NCBI RefSeq assembly: GCF_025766255.1
Contig: NW_026516743.1
Coordinates: 1 to 64,000 of the forward strand
Reading direction: 5' to 3'
Length of the DNA: 64,000 bases
DNA from: Zychaea mexicana
Taxonomy: Eukaryota; Mucoromycota; Mucoromycetes; Mucorales; Lichtheimiaceae
Under the pieces are notes generated by a model. The model worked only from the letters and a program-made list of their open reading frames with translations, searched no databases and was not told the DNA's origin. Position 1 is the first letter of the stretch. Each line of letters begins with the position of its first letter. This document shows, in pieces, positions 15,871-28,165 of this stretch. The translations under genes and the position numbers were made by a program.

Positions 15871-16775
15871 CTAGTGCATAGTTAGAAGCTTAGCTTCTTG
15901 CTCTTCCTGTTCTTCAGCCTATATGATATTCCAATGGTGAGTCTAAATGTAAAAAGGAAGAGACCCTTCCCCTCTTTTGCACACTTACAAGCATCTCCTG
16001 TTGATCTATCAGCCAACTCGGAAGATTCGCAGGTAAAGTTACGAGATCGAGATCAAACAATTCTATAAACTGCTCGTTGACATATCGTGCTTTGGTGCCA
16101 GCATAAGCTCGATACTAACAATGACAATCCATCAGTATCCGGTGAGCAATACAGCCTTAAATCTCGCGCAGAAATTACCTCAGTGATGATTGAGCTAAAG
16201 TTCCACCCTTCCAACTTGCGCAGACAACCGACAAGCGTGCCGGTTTCATGGATACCTGATCTATGAAATAGAAAGAGAAGAAATCGATTAAACAACGCAT
16301 GACATATTTTTGCTTAAAGAAAATGGAGAACGTACGTGCACATGATCAAGACAGGGTGGCTATCACTATTAAGGATTAATTCAAGGCCCTCTTTGATCAA
16401 CTCCTCGGACACAGGTCGCCACGTCGATGGTTGTGTTGGTTTCCACGTTGCCATGCCCAAGTGAACCTACAGTGACAGTTTCTTTTGTGAGTCTAACGAC
16501 TCAAAATTTTTGCATGACACGTAGATATAGAAGAAGAAAAAAAGAGAGAGGAACACACGAAACACATGACGTACAAGCTTCATGCCACCTTCCTCCATTA
16601 AATTAGACGTAACCCGGTTTGGAATTTCGGGACTGAGCATGACAACGGTCTTGAAATTGATTTGTTTGATGAAGGGAAAATGTAGCGGCTGTAGCATGTC
16701 TGAGCGATAAATGCCCGGCTCCACAATGCCAAATTGTTCTGGAGGAGTTAGTAGCTTCACCGTGACATGGCTCAT
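15871..16775 (-). CDS. Oca-type atypical tyrosine/dual-specificity phosphatase (Oca6-like), P-loop Arg absent
   Basis: Five exons (16775-16575, 16466-16336, 16260-16179, 16114-15989, 15918-15871) join in frame to 588 bases, 195 residues. The protein has the plant-and-fungi atypical DSP (Siw14/Oca) layout: LLTPPEQFGIVEPGIYRSDM, FKTVVMLSPEIP, VLIMCTSGIHETGTLVGCLRK, WNFSSIITEYRAYAG, and a terminal FIELFDLDLV block. The signature should be CX5R; here it is C-T-S-G-I-H-E, with the catalytic Cys retained but Glu at the Arg position. Some yeast Oca paralogues also lack this Arg, so a non-catalytic or regulatory role is likely. Oca proteins act in oxidant-induced cell-cycle arrest and inositol-pyrophosphate turnover in yeast; which paralogue this is cannot be fixed from sequence alone. 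Confidence 0.82.
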
Positions 16776-17810
16776 TTCTGAAAAAGTGGAAAGTTAGAGA
16801 GAAGAGTACAAGAAACCAGCCGGTACTGCTCTAAATTTCTATTGGAGAATGAAAACTCTCGCTGCAGGAAAAACCAAGTTTTACTAGCCAGTCCTAGCAG
16901 TGGAGTATTGTAAGAGCTGCACTTGCTGTTCCAGGTTACGAGCTTTAACTAGATCCTGTTGACACATCTGATATTAATTGGCCTTATGTATGTCCTGTCT
17001 TCTATGTTGTACTACGCAGTCTGTACGTACGTTAAATATGTGTAAAGCTGTCTTCTTCGTTCATTCCGTTTCAATATACCTGTATTATTCCCTGTCATGC
17101 TCATTTATGATCTTAAATGGTATTAGATTCAAGCAAAGAGTGATAACAGGCGTTCGCCTCAAAAGGAGCAGAAGTGTAATATTATATAAGCGGACTCAAT
17201 TGGTTTCTGCTGTTGATCTTTCAATGTACAGTATTGTTTACCATATTTGCTTTTTCATAAAGAATATCACTGTTTGTGTAACAAGCGGAACACCGACTCT
17301 TGTATCCGTTTCTCTGACATAATGGTCTCTTCGTACTGTCCCCCGCCCCGGGGGGCAATACAAGATACACCCAAAATGTCCGCGTCAAGATTTGTTAGTC
17401 CTTTGATTGTTTAAGGCGATGTTGTGTATTATACAAAATCTGACCACAAACTTTAGTTCAAAGACGCCAACAACCCTGTACATGTTTCGCAGGTGGTCAT
17501 GCAGTGTTGCATGTAAAGCTTACATGGAGCCATGATTGGCTGTAAATCAAGAATTTATATAGCCTCCTGATTGGTCAGAATGTAGGCCGCCCTGAGTATT
17601 TGAGGTCTGCCTGCAACACAGCGCGACTGGTGCTACTAAGTCCGAGAGGTCACACAAAGACATTCGGCCACGGAACAGAGATGATGCATCCCGCGGAACT
17701 GCCCTTTTACCAACAACTTTTTTTCACTTTTTCTCTCGCGCCTTGGCTCCTTTTCAGAAAACGGCTTCTTTCTCCTTTCTCCCTTATTTTTTACTTTTTT
17801 AATTCATATA
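16776..17810. other. Intergenic between divergent Oca-like and deaminase genes
   Basis: About 1 kb without recognisable coding sequence. It contains a GC-rich knot (17339-17357, C/G runs), the second copy of the dispersed 88-bp repeat (17501-17588), and the CT-rich leader of the deaminase gene (17705-17800). Confidence 0.4.
17501..17588 (+). repeat. Dispersed 88-bp repeat, copy 2 (upstream of glucosamine-6-phosphate deaminase)
   Basis: Partner of 7461-7548. The best conserved part is 17555-17588, which includes TTATAT, CCTGATTGG and GTAGGCC. It lies about 220 bases before the deaminase start. Confidence 0.5.
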
Positions 17811-19358
17811 ATGAGACTTGTAGTACGACAAGATTACGAAGAAGTGTCTGCATGGACTGGTAAGGAGGCATACATAAAGATCGTTTTCCGTTTCCGAACT
17901 TATCGTTTCGCATAGGGTTTGTACGATTCTGACTACAGGTGCGCGCGTCGTTTTTCTTCTTTTCTTTAGCTCATTACATTAAGGAGCGTATTAATCAATT
18001 CCAGCCTAGCAAGGAAAGACCTTTCGTTCTTGGTCTCCCTACTGGTAGTAGTCCAGTGGGAACTTACCACAGACTTAGCGAGTTCTGCAAAGCAGGCGAA
18101 CTATCGTTCCAACATGTGGTCACATTTAATATGGACGAATACGTCGGTATTCCAAGGTAACAGCACCTGTGTTGTTTGTGGAAGGCGGCTGAGAGAAAGG
18201 CTTTTGGAATTCATTTTTGATGATGATGTTTATACTAAAATGTAATATGTTTTAAAAACCCAAAAAAACAGGCACCATCGCGAATCATACTACACGTTCA
18301 TGTATACTCATTTGTTTCAGCATATTGACATCCTGCCTGAAAATATTCACGTGTTGGATGGCAATGCACCAGATTTGGAAGAAGAGTGTCGACGATACGA
18401 AGCAACTATTCTTGCACATGGTGGAATTGAGATGTTTCTCGGCGGTATTGGCCCTGATGGCCATATTGCATTCAATGAACCCGGCTCCAGCTTGACCAGC
18501 CGTACGCGCGTCAAGACACTGGCATACGAAACGATCATTGCAAATTCGCGGTTTTTCGATGGAGATATTACCAAGGTGCCCAAACTGGCATTAACCGTCG
18601 GTGTGGCGTAAGTATACCATTCTTTGTATTCAATCATATTGTTTTCTTTGCACGGTATTGATCCATCTTCTCTTGTTTGTGACTGTAGTACGGTGATGGA
18701 TGCTCGTGAGGTTTGCATCATCATTACTGGAGCACATAAAAGGTAAAAGAGCCCAGAACGGGATATTACCATGCACTCGGGAAATATGATCCACAATGAA
18801 TTCTTTTCGCTCATACGTTTTGGCATTAGCATTGCGTTGGCCAAATGTGTAGAAGAGGGCGTAAACCATATGTGGACCGTATCTGCAATTCAGATGCACC
18901 CCAAGGGCTTAATAGTGTGTGATGAAGATGCAACGCTAGAATTGCATGTAAAGGTAAAGAAATCTCTCCACATTTGAAAAATGTACCGATTATTCCCCCT
19001 TATGGCTCACGGTATTACATTGCGAACTTAGACCGTCAAATACTTTAAATCAATCGAACACGTGCACCAAGCATTAATCGGCCAAGAAAACCTTGGCCTT
19101 CAAGGCGAACTTTTGTCTAATACTATGCGCACCTCGACGACTGCAGGACGTGAAATGCTGGTCAGACAGCTGCTGAGTGGAGATGAGTCGGAGGGCAAGG
19201 CAGACGACGGTGAAGAGCCAATGTCTCCCGATGATGACAATGATAGTATGCAGCCAGAAAGTCCTAGTGCAGGAAGAGAGCAAAGCCCATCCAAGAAACG
19301 GCGCACAACAGCCGATATGGCAGCGGGAACCATGCCAGCACCGCCATCCGGTCCGTGA
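17811..19358 (+). CDS. NAG1: Glucosamine-6-phosphate deaminase with acidic C-terminal extension
   Basis: Converts glucosamine-6-phosphate to fructose-6-phosphate and ammonia in chitin/GlcNAc catabolism. Six exons (17811-17859, 17970-18156, 18272-18607, 18689-18742, 18830-18953, 19032-19358) sum to 1077 bases, 358 residues. Active-site blocks are complete: [13 protein letters not shown] (phosphate loop), FNMDEYVG (Asp), [17 protein letters not shown] (Asp, His and Glu) and ALTVGVATVMDARE. Bacterial and animal enzymes end near residue 270-290. This one continues for about 70 residues rich in Asp, Glu, Ser and Pro, then SPSKKRRTT, which looks like a nuclear localisation signal preceded by SP sites. 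The function of that tail is unknown. The gene symbol follows the fungal GlcNAc-catabolism name for this enzyme. Confidence 0.92.
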
Positions 19359-19679
19359 TTAGGTCTGTAATAAGTGGACGACCCCGAACTGAAAATATAC
19401 ACCAGCTCTGTTGCAGTTAAAAGGTCCCATCTCCTACTTCATCCTTTTCTACCTTCCACCAATAGTCATCCGTCACTTCCCCAAACCCATAACTCCAGTC
19501 ATAATTCCTGTTTGTCCACTACATCTTATGTTGCTTTTCCGTCCCCTCTTTTTCAGCTTGACCCTCTTGTAAATTGCGCGCAAATATCATACCACACACA
19601 CACACACACACACATACAACCTGTTAATACTTTTTTGTACCTATTTGTCTATCTATTTTGCTTTGTTTGAATCGTTGTT
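19359..19679. other. Intergenic between convergent genes, with (CA)11 microsatellite
   Basis: Short 3'-to-3' spacer between the deaminase and histidinol-phosphatase genes. A (CA)11 run is at 19593-19614. Otherwise pyrimidine-rich with no coding signal. Confidence 0.6.
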
Positions 19680-20770
19680 CTACCAATTTGCAATGTTATC
19701 CCAAAAGGGATCATTCAAAATGTTTCCATCAGCTCTCACAACAATCCTGCCACCTTCCCGTGCCAGATAGTGAATGACCTCGATATCTGTCTCTTTCAAG
19801 TAACTCTTGAGCTTATCATAATGCATCCCGACATCTTGAGGCCCATGACAATCGTCTGATAAAGTGAAGTGGCCGCCTTTTTCTTGGATGTACTAAAGTA
19901 ACATGCATAAGTATTGACTGGCTTATATCGTCATCTGTCTTGATGAAAAAAAAATCACACAAGGAAAAAAAGGGCGAGTATTCTTTGCTAACCTTGATAA
20001 CGTCGCGGCAAGGGTATGCATCTCGTAGGCCCTTCTTCCATGCTCTAGAATTGATTTCGAATATTCCGCCGTACCGAACGATGTAGTCGATATTTCGCTT
20101 GACCTTGTTCCAAATATCCGGCTGGCTCAATGTTTGCTGTTCTTCAGATGAAGCAAAGATGCGGACAAGATCAAAATGACCCACCACCTCGGGCTGAACG
20201 CGTACCAACATCTCGTACTGTTCGTCAAAGTAAGCGCTGAATAAGGATGCAATATCACCATATCGTTCGAGTGCAACTTTGTAGAGTTCGGGCGAAAAAT
20301 CTATTGGTACACTGCCGACATGGTGCAAAGATCCAACGACATAGTCCACCTTGCTGCGTATTTCGCGAATATATTCTGCATATTGGGTGTGGATAAACTC
20401 AATCTCAGTACCCACAATGAGATCGATTTGACCACTGTACTTTTTAACGAGTTGACGTGCATGCGCGTGGAATTGTTCAAATTGCGTGTTTAAAGTTGCT
20501 GGTGTACACTTTGCCTATTTATTATCATTAACCCTCAAACGCGTTCAGTTTCCACGGCGTCAACTTTTTTTTCCAACTGTCAATGAGTTCATAATTGGGT
20601 CGTACCTCTATTTCTTCTGGATACAGCTCACTGTCGGCAAAACGAGGCATATGTTCGCTCAAGCCGTATGCATGAAAACCTTTGCGAATTGCTTCCTTGA
20701 CAACGTCTTCTAGCAAGCCATAACCATGGTGACAGTATTGCCCGGAATGGCTGTGGTACGAATACGGCAT
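19680..20770 (-). CDS. HIS2: Histidinol-phosphatase (PHP family)
   Basis: Catalyses the penultimate step of histidine biosynthesis, histidinol phosphate to histidinol. Three exons (20770-20606, 20514-19993, 19892-19680) sum to 900 bases, 299 residues, the usual size for fungal His2. PHP-domain metal ligands are visible: YHSHSGQYCHHG (N-terminal HxH-type motif), LSEHMPR, GTEIEF, GSLHHV, VVGHFDLVRIF, and LSDDCHG near the C-terminus. The first intron is set at GAG|gtacga (20605) because this joins YPEEIE to the conserved TPATLNTQFEQFHAHA block; reading on would hit a stop. The gene is divergently paired with DAHP synthase, 189 bases apart. Confidence 0.93.
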
Positions 20771-20959
20771 GCCTTTTGTGATAGGAAAGAAGAGGAAAAA
20801 AAGATCAAAATAGAAGAAAATTCCGCCCTTTCACGGATTTGTTCCTGAGAATAACAGTGTCCCCCTTTGGTGTGCACCCATGCATCGCGCCGGTTCCCTC
20901 GCCTCTTTATCCATTTATTCTCTCACCCAAATTCATACCTTAAGCTTCCACATAGCGCA
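20771..20959. promoter_or_regulatory. Divergent promoter shared by HIS2 and DAHP synthase
   Basis: Only 189 bases separate the two start codons. The stretch is A-rich next to HIS2 and pyrimidine-rich next to the synthase. No TGACTCA (Gcn4/CPC1) site is present. A bidirectional promoter is inferred from spacing. Confidence 0.55.
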
Positions 20960-22754
<1,795 letters not shown>

Positions 22755-22866
22755 GTCCGGACAAACCGATGTGTACATGTATGTTACTGTTGTTGTATGT
22801 GTAGTATTAATTAAAAATTGTCATTATAGTATTAATGAATAGGAATATGTACAATCGGTCAAAAGC

Positions 22867-25800
22867 TCATGACTCTTTTAAAGTATTGTTCACTTTCGAT
22901 AAAGGACTCAGCAATTCTTCATCGTAATCCAACGCTTTAGCGAACTTCAATTTCCGTTTCTTACGAGGGGGTGCGGATGGCTCTACTTGCTTTTCGACAT
23001 TGAGTGCCTCTTTCGCTCTTTTTGTGTCCTGCTCTTCTTCCTCTACTTCATCTTCTTGCTTTTGGGTATCTTCATCAACAACAATTGCAGGCATCTCGAG
23101 GTCTATCTGATATTCTAGTACGGGGGATTGATCTGCTCCAGTATTGTCGTTGTCTTCGCCGTCCTCGTTAGCTTTGTGCTTTGATGCTTCTGTTTCGCGA
23201 TCAGGTATTGATACAGCTTCCTTTTGTCGCCCTCTCGGCTCTTGTTTTAAACTAGCTTCTTCGTCTGTTTGTGCCCCAGCGCTCTCTTTCTGTAAAATTG
23301 GCTCTTGGGAATTCTTTTTCGGTTTTCGAGTTGCCGTGCCCTTTGGCTTCTCGGTGTTAGCTATTGACGCGTCATCTGCCGGCTGAGGCTGCTTTTTCGA
23401 CCGTTCTGGTCGTCCTTTGACTGGTGGCTCAGCTACGACTTTTGGTAACTCATTATCGTCCTCCTCCTCTTGATCTGTATTCGAAAGGGGCACATCGTAA
23501 TATGACTTTTTTGTTTTTCGGGTCGTTCGTGAAGGTAAAACTCGTCGCTGAACGGATGGTTCTGGTTCGGAGTCTTCATCAATCTCGGCCACCGTTCTGC
23601 TCTTTTGCTCCCTCTGTATGGTATATATCCAGCAGAGACAAGGAAGCGAATATGAGTGATATCATTCAATACGGCTGTACTATCAAATATATTTTTTTAC
23701 CTCTGCTTTTAAGGCTTTAAATTTCCATTCTTGAACAGCCCTTTCAGATTTTTCAAGTTTTTGAGCATAATCGTAGGCTTCTTGCCGATACTTTTCAAGC
23801 AATTTGTTTTGGTTTGCTGAGGGCGTTTTCTAGATGAACCAATTAATCAATAACGGACTCTTTGAGAAGCTAAAGAGAGGAGAGAAAAGATGCTTACTTT
23901 GAGCTGGATGATTTTACGCTGCAACGTTTCAATATACTTTTGTAGTTCCTCATTGTCGCTTTTGGCTTTCTGTATGATCTCTATGGAACGATCAAATTGC
24001 TCCTAAAATGAAATCAAACATGGTTTAGCCATTCAATCCGTAGAACATGCAATAGTAATATAACGAGATTATTTTCTACCTGCACTTCTTTATCGTGTTC
24101 TCTCCTATACTTGTCTAGCTCCTCACGGGCTTTTCGCTCTTCCTGTAGTTCGTGGATGAACCAATTAATCTATAACCGACTCTTTGAGGAGATAAAGAGA
24201 GAAGAGAAAAGACGCTTACTTTGAGCTGGTTGATTTCACGCTGCAATGTATCAATATAGTTTTGTAGTTCCTGTTTGTCGCCTTTGGCTTTCTGCATGAT
24301 CTCTATTGAACGATCAAATTGCTCCTAAAATGAAAACAAACATGGTTTAGCCATCCATGCCGTACAGCATCCAATAGTGATATAACGAGATACCTGCACT
24401 TCTTTATCATGTTCTCTCATGTACTTGTCTAGCTCCTCACGGGCTTTTCGCTCCTCCTGTAGTTCGCGCTCTTTTGCCTCCTGCAACGAATTGTACATTT
24501 CTTCGCATTTTTGTATTCGCTCCTCATACATCTTTCGCTCTTGCACAAAGCCTGCTGATATGGTATCCTTCATTGCAATTTGTTCCTGCTTCTCAGCTTC
24601 AACCTTTTTCCTCTCAGTTAACAACTTCTGGTGAGCTTCTTCCTATTATAAGTCAAGAATATTAGTTTTAGAATACAAACGACGACAACATGTGTGGAAA
24701 AGGTAACTGCTCCGTACGTTGTCACGCTCTAGATCTTCCATTCGTGATGTCATGTTCTCTAGCTCGTTTTGCAAACCGAAGATTCTGCGCTTAGCTCGTG
24801 CTATGTTCGGAAAGAACAAATCATAATATCAGTTACGATGTCAGCCAAACGAATACTCTCCAGTTATTTAAGTTTATATTTTACCTAGCACTACTTTATG
24901 TTGTCGGATATCCTCAAGTAAGCAGACATTCTCATAATCGAGAGAGCTTGCTAGATATTTGGCGTTTTCAAAGTCGGATTCTCGATATTTATTTAGCTGG
25001 AACACGAGGAATCAATAAATTTAAAATAAGGTTACGCATAAAGAACAACAGATGACATAGAACAAAGTACAACACGCTCGTACATACCTTTTCATTCTCA
25101 TCCGTCTTTTTCTGCAGTTCCTCAAGTCGTTCACTTTGTTGCTGGAATTCGTGATCTCGATCTTTAAGCTGCTGGCTAGTCTGTTGGAGCTTATGTTCAA
25201 GCTGGATTGCTTTTTGCTGTGCATAGGATGAAAACAGTTAAATTTCCCTTCCATTACACTTTCGAACCAACATTTATTTTTTCAATTACCATTTGCTCAC
25301 TGTGTTCCTCCCTCAATGTTTGAATAGTCTGCTTCAAGACCCGCTTCTCGTTTAAAGCATGTGTGCTTTCCTGTTGCAGTTTTTGTGACAACTCCTGATA
25401 GTGTTTGATCCGTGTGTCTGGTTCGTTGCGTGCTGCAGTAGATCGAATTAGACGTAATTTTTGTGCAAAGCCAAGTGCATTCAGCGCAGCATTTAAAGTT
25501 TTCCCGGGGTATTCCTAAGAGAGAGAGAGAAAAGGAAATCAAAGACCTAATTAGTTTAGTAGCATGTTACATTTATCAGATCCTCCTTAAGTGTTCCCCA
25601 CGTCTGCACGATGCATACGCAATATCCTTCTTACATCAAATTCCATAAAAACTGTGGTTTTATGCAGGCCGCAAAAGAAATTTCCAAGTAGCTTCGTCAA
25701 TACAGATGTCTCAATGGGTATAGCTCCTTCAAATCTGGTTTCTGTAACTCTATCCACAGCGTCCGCTAAGCAGATACATTAGCGTTTACCGAAAATAAAC

Positions 25801-27115
25801 ATCCCTTACAAAAGCTACAAGCAATAACAACATACTCAATTTGGTGAACGAGTAGTGGATACTCGTTGAATCAGTCTGAACCGTTTGAGACCAGGGATGC
25901 AGTAGATCGACGATCAACAACGTGCCCTGAAAGGCGCACCCATCTGATAAGCGTAGTGCAAGGATCGATGGAAACTTGGACCCAAACTTGATCTTTTCCC
26001 ATACAGCTTCTGCACACTTGACGCTTTTCATTCTCGCATCCAGTCCATGTTCCAATACTTCTGAATCTGTTTGTTTGTTTTTCGTTTTGTTTCAGTCTAT
26101 ACATCGTCCACATAACGTTCGATCGCGACACTCTCCAGTCTCTCACTCCCCTAATTACGCACATACACACGCAATGATAACTGTTACAGAGTTCTTGCTC
26201 TCTCCCTTACTTACTTTTCAACTCTCCCTGACTACGCAAATCATAGCAACCGTCATCGGTGATACCAAGGTAACTAAGGATCATGTAAATAACAGTAATT
26301 TTTAGTAACTTTTCTTTGATCATGCAGAAAGCACCAGCACGAACTTACGCGAATTTCATGTTTATCTTATTTAGGTCACGTCGTTGCTTCCGCTGATTGA
26401 AAGAATTTAGCCGTTCATCAAGGCGCGTAAGTAGGCGATGTATCGTGTCCTGTCTTTTGTCACTTGTTAATGAAAATTGACAAGGCTTCACTGTCCCTCA
26501 TCGATGTCATCGTACCTTTTCCGAAAAGCGTCGGTAGAGCTATTATTGTTGTTTAAAAAAGCCTTATCAGAACTATTTCGATCATTAAAATCGAGCCTTT
26601 TCGCACAGAGCCTTTCATACCTGGTACTCATAAATACAGTTGCTGCATCATATCCTATACATGTTACAAAAAAAATCATTGTAAACAACTGTCTTTAAAT
26701 CTTATCTATGATACTTCATATACCATCAAGTGTCCTGTCTATAGTTTGTTCAAACTCATTGTCGAAGTTGAAATCAGTTAGGCATCGAGAAAAACTGTAC
26801 TCGTTTCTATAGTAATAAAGTCAGTTATCTACTTGAGTAGTTTTAACCGTGAAAAAAAGGAAAAACAAGTTTGCACTTTACGACTCGCGATTCAAAGATA
26901 TGCCTATTAAAAAGGGTCACATTAACTTGTAGAAAAGTGGTGATTGTCTTACAATTTCTTTCTAGACCAGAGAAAAACGCGATCTTACCATCGGCATTTT
27001 CAAGAACCATGGCAGGCTCCTTGTCGTTGTTACTTGGTCTTATTCGTGGTCCAGAAAAATTATTGAAATCGTTTGCAGTTTGGACACGCGCAACTACTTG
27101 AATGCGCGAAAGCTC
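22867..27115 (-). CDS. Kinesin-like protein with degenerate (P-loop-less) N-terminal motor domain and long coiled coil
   Basis: A multi-exon minus-strand gene. Motor landmarks appear in kinesin order but decayed. IQVVARVQ (strand 1) is followed by FNFDNEF, then TLDGYDAATVFMSTR where kinesins have LDGYN...AYGQTGSGKT, so the P-loop is gone. SEVLEHGLDARMKSV follows with no SSRSH switch I. Next comes LLIVDLLHPWS in place of LVDLAGSE (switch II), then AIPIETSVLTKLL (normally IPYRDSKLTRLL), CGLHKTTVFM and LNALGFAQKLRLIRS (neck). About 700 residues of coiled coil follow, then an acidic/basic tail with PPRKKRKLKF. Later exons splice cleanly (for example gtaattg after EEHSEQM). The exon 1-2 joint could not be closed in frame with a canonical site. 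Two coiled-coil exons are tandemly duplicated (23833-24466). Role inferred: a non-motile microtubule-binding or scaffold protein. Confidence 0.68.
23833..24474 (-). repeat. Intragenic tandem duplication (322-bp period) covering two coiled-coil exons
   Basis: Unit 1 (23833-24154) and unit 2 (24155 to about 24470) are direct repeats at roughly 90 percent identity by eye, including introns. Each carries an exon ending REHDKEVQ and an exon EQFDRSIEI...QLK. Unit 2 has an 8-base deletion relative to unit 1 in the intron. The duplication breakpoint falls inside a coding exon; a CTACAG formed by codons Leu-Gln now serves as 3' splice site, keeping the reading frame. Confidence 0.8.
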
Positions 27116-28072
27116 CATGACGAGGAGTGCAGAAAATACAAGCAAAGAGCAATCGCGACGATATTCAAAAGCGTACCTTTCCTTTTTTCCTAATGGGTGA
27201 TAAACAAAGTCCGATAAATCGACCACCGTTGAGAACACACAAAACCTTACTGGCATAAAATTAAATATTGTACAGTTCTAGCTACCACTCAATCCCAGCC
27301 GTTACTTATTTTGATTAGTGTAACGAGAAAATAAGTGGATCAATGCAGCAAATGGGATCACACCTTACTGTCTGTTCCTTCTGCTGCAGGGCTATACAAA
27401 AAGAAACTTCGACGAGAACAGCTTGAAATAGCTCGTCATGTTGCTATAAAGCAATTGAATGACGCTGTAGCTACACGTTGATGATTTAAAGGATGGTAAC
27501 ATAATAGTGCTACTGATGACATGATGTTGAACAAAGAAAAGGCGAATATTCTTCTGCTGCTATCAGATGATTTGATAAATAGTAACAATGAACCAGTTAA
27601 AGGACGGCGCAGCATAAAGAAAAGCACCGAATCAATGCTAAGAGCAAATTAATGCAAGAATTATATGTATCCTTATCAGAGCTTCCCAAAAATAGATAAC
27701 GTATTGTTTGTCGCTAAGTGGATGAAATTTATGGAAACAAAAGGGGGATGAGTAGCAGCCTGCTGGACTTTCCTTCTTTTATCATTCATTCTATAACCAT
27801 GTAATCTCTCTTATCAAGATCATGCCTCTTCTGCTGTTTATAATTTGGCGCAACAACAAATCTGTAGTTTGTAGAGTACCTTACTCTACGTCGATGATAC
27901 AACATACTCACCTCATCCTCTTGTACAATTTATCAGTAGGGAATGTGGCTTTTCTTTGTGTTGATGGAACGAAAAAAACGAAAAGTATAAGAAGAGATAT
28001 ACCATTAATAATAACACGCGGCCCAATGATTTGAGGTCAACGGTCTAGTCCGGCAGAATCTTTCTATCTTCC
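27116..28072. other. Gene-poor stretch with two short coding-like segments
   Basis: Upstream of the kinesin-like gene. Two plus-strand segments look protein-like in composition: about 27340-27480 (ending KKKLRREQLEIARHVAIK... then TGA) and about 27520-27652 (MMLNKEKANILLLLSDD...SMLRAN, TAA). They are in different frames and cannot be joined by a reasonable intron. They may be remnants of a gene or chance. Confidence 0.25.
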
Positions 28073-28165
28073 TACCTCATTATAGTAAACCTAGCTACTG
28101 CTTTACCTCATTATAGTAAACCTAGCTACTGCTTTACCTCATTATAGTAAACCTAGCTACTGCTT
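28073..28165 (+). repeat. Perfect 3 x 31-bp tandem repeat
   Basis: Three identical 31-base units start at 28073, 28104 and 28135, each beginning TACCTCATTATAGTAAACC and ending CTACTGCTT. Complete identity suggests a young or actively homogenised minisatellite. It is not within a recognised gene. Confidence 0.9.
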
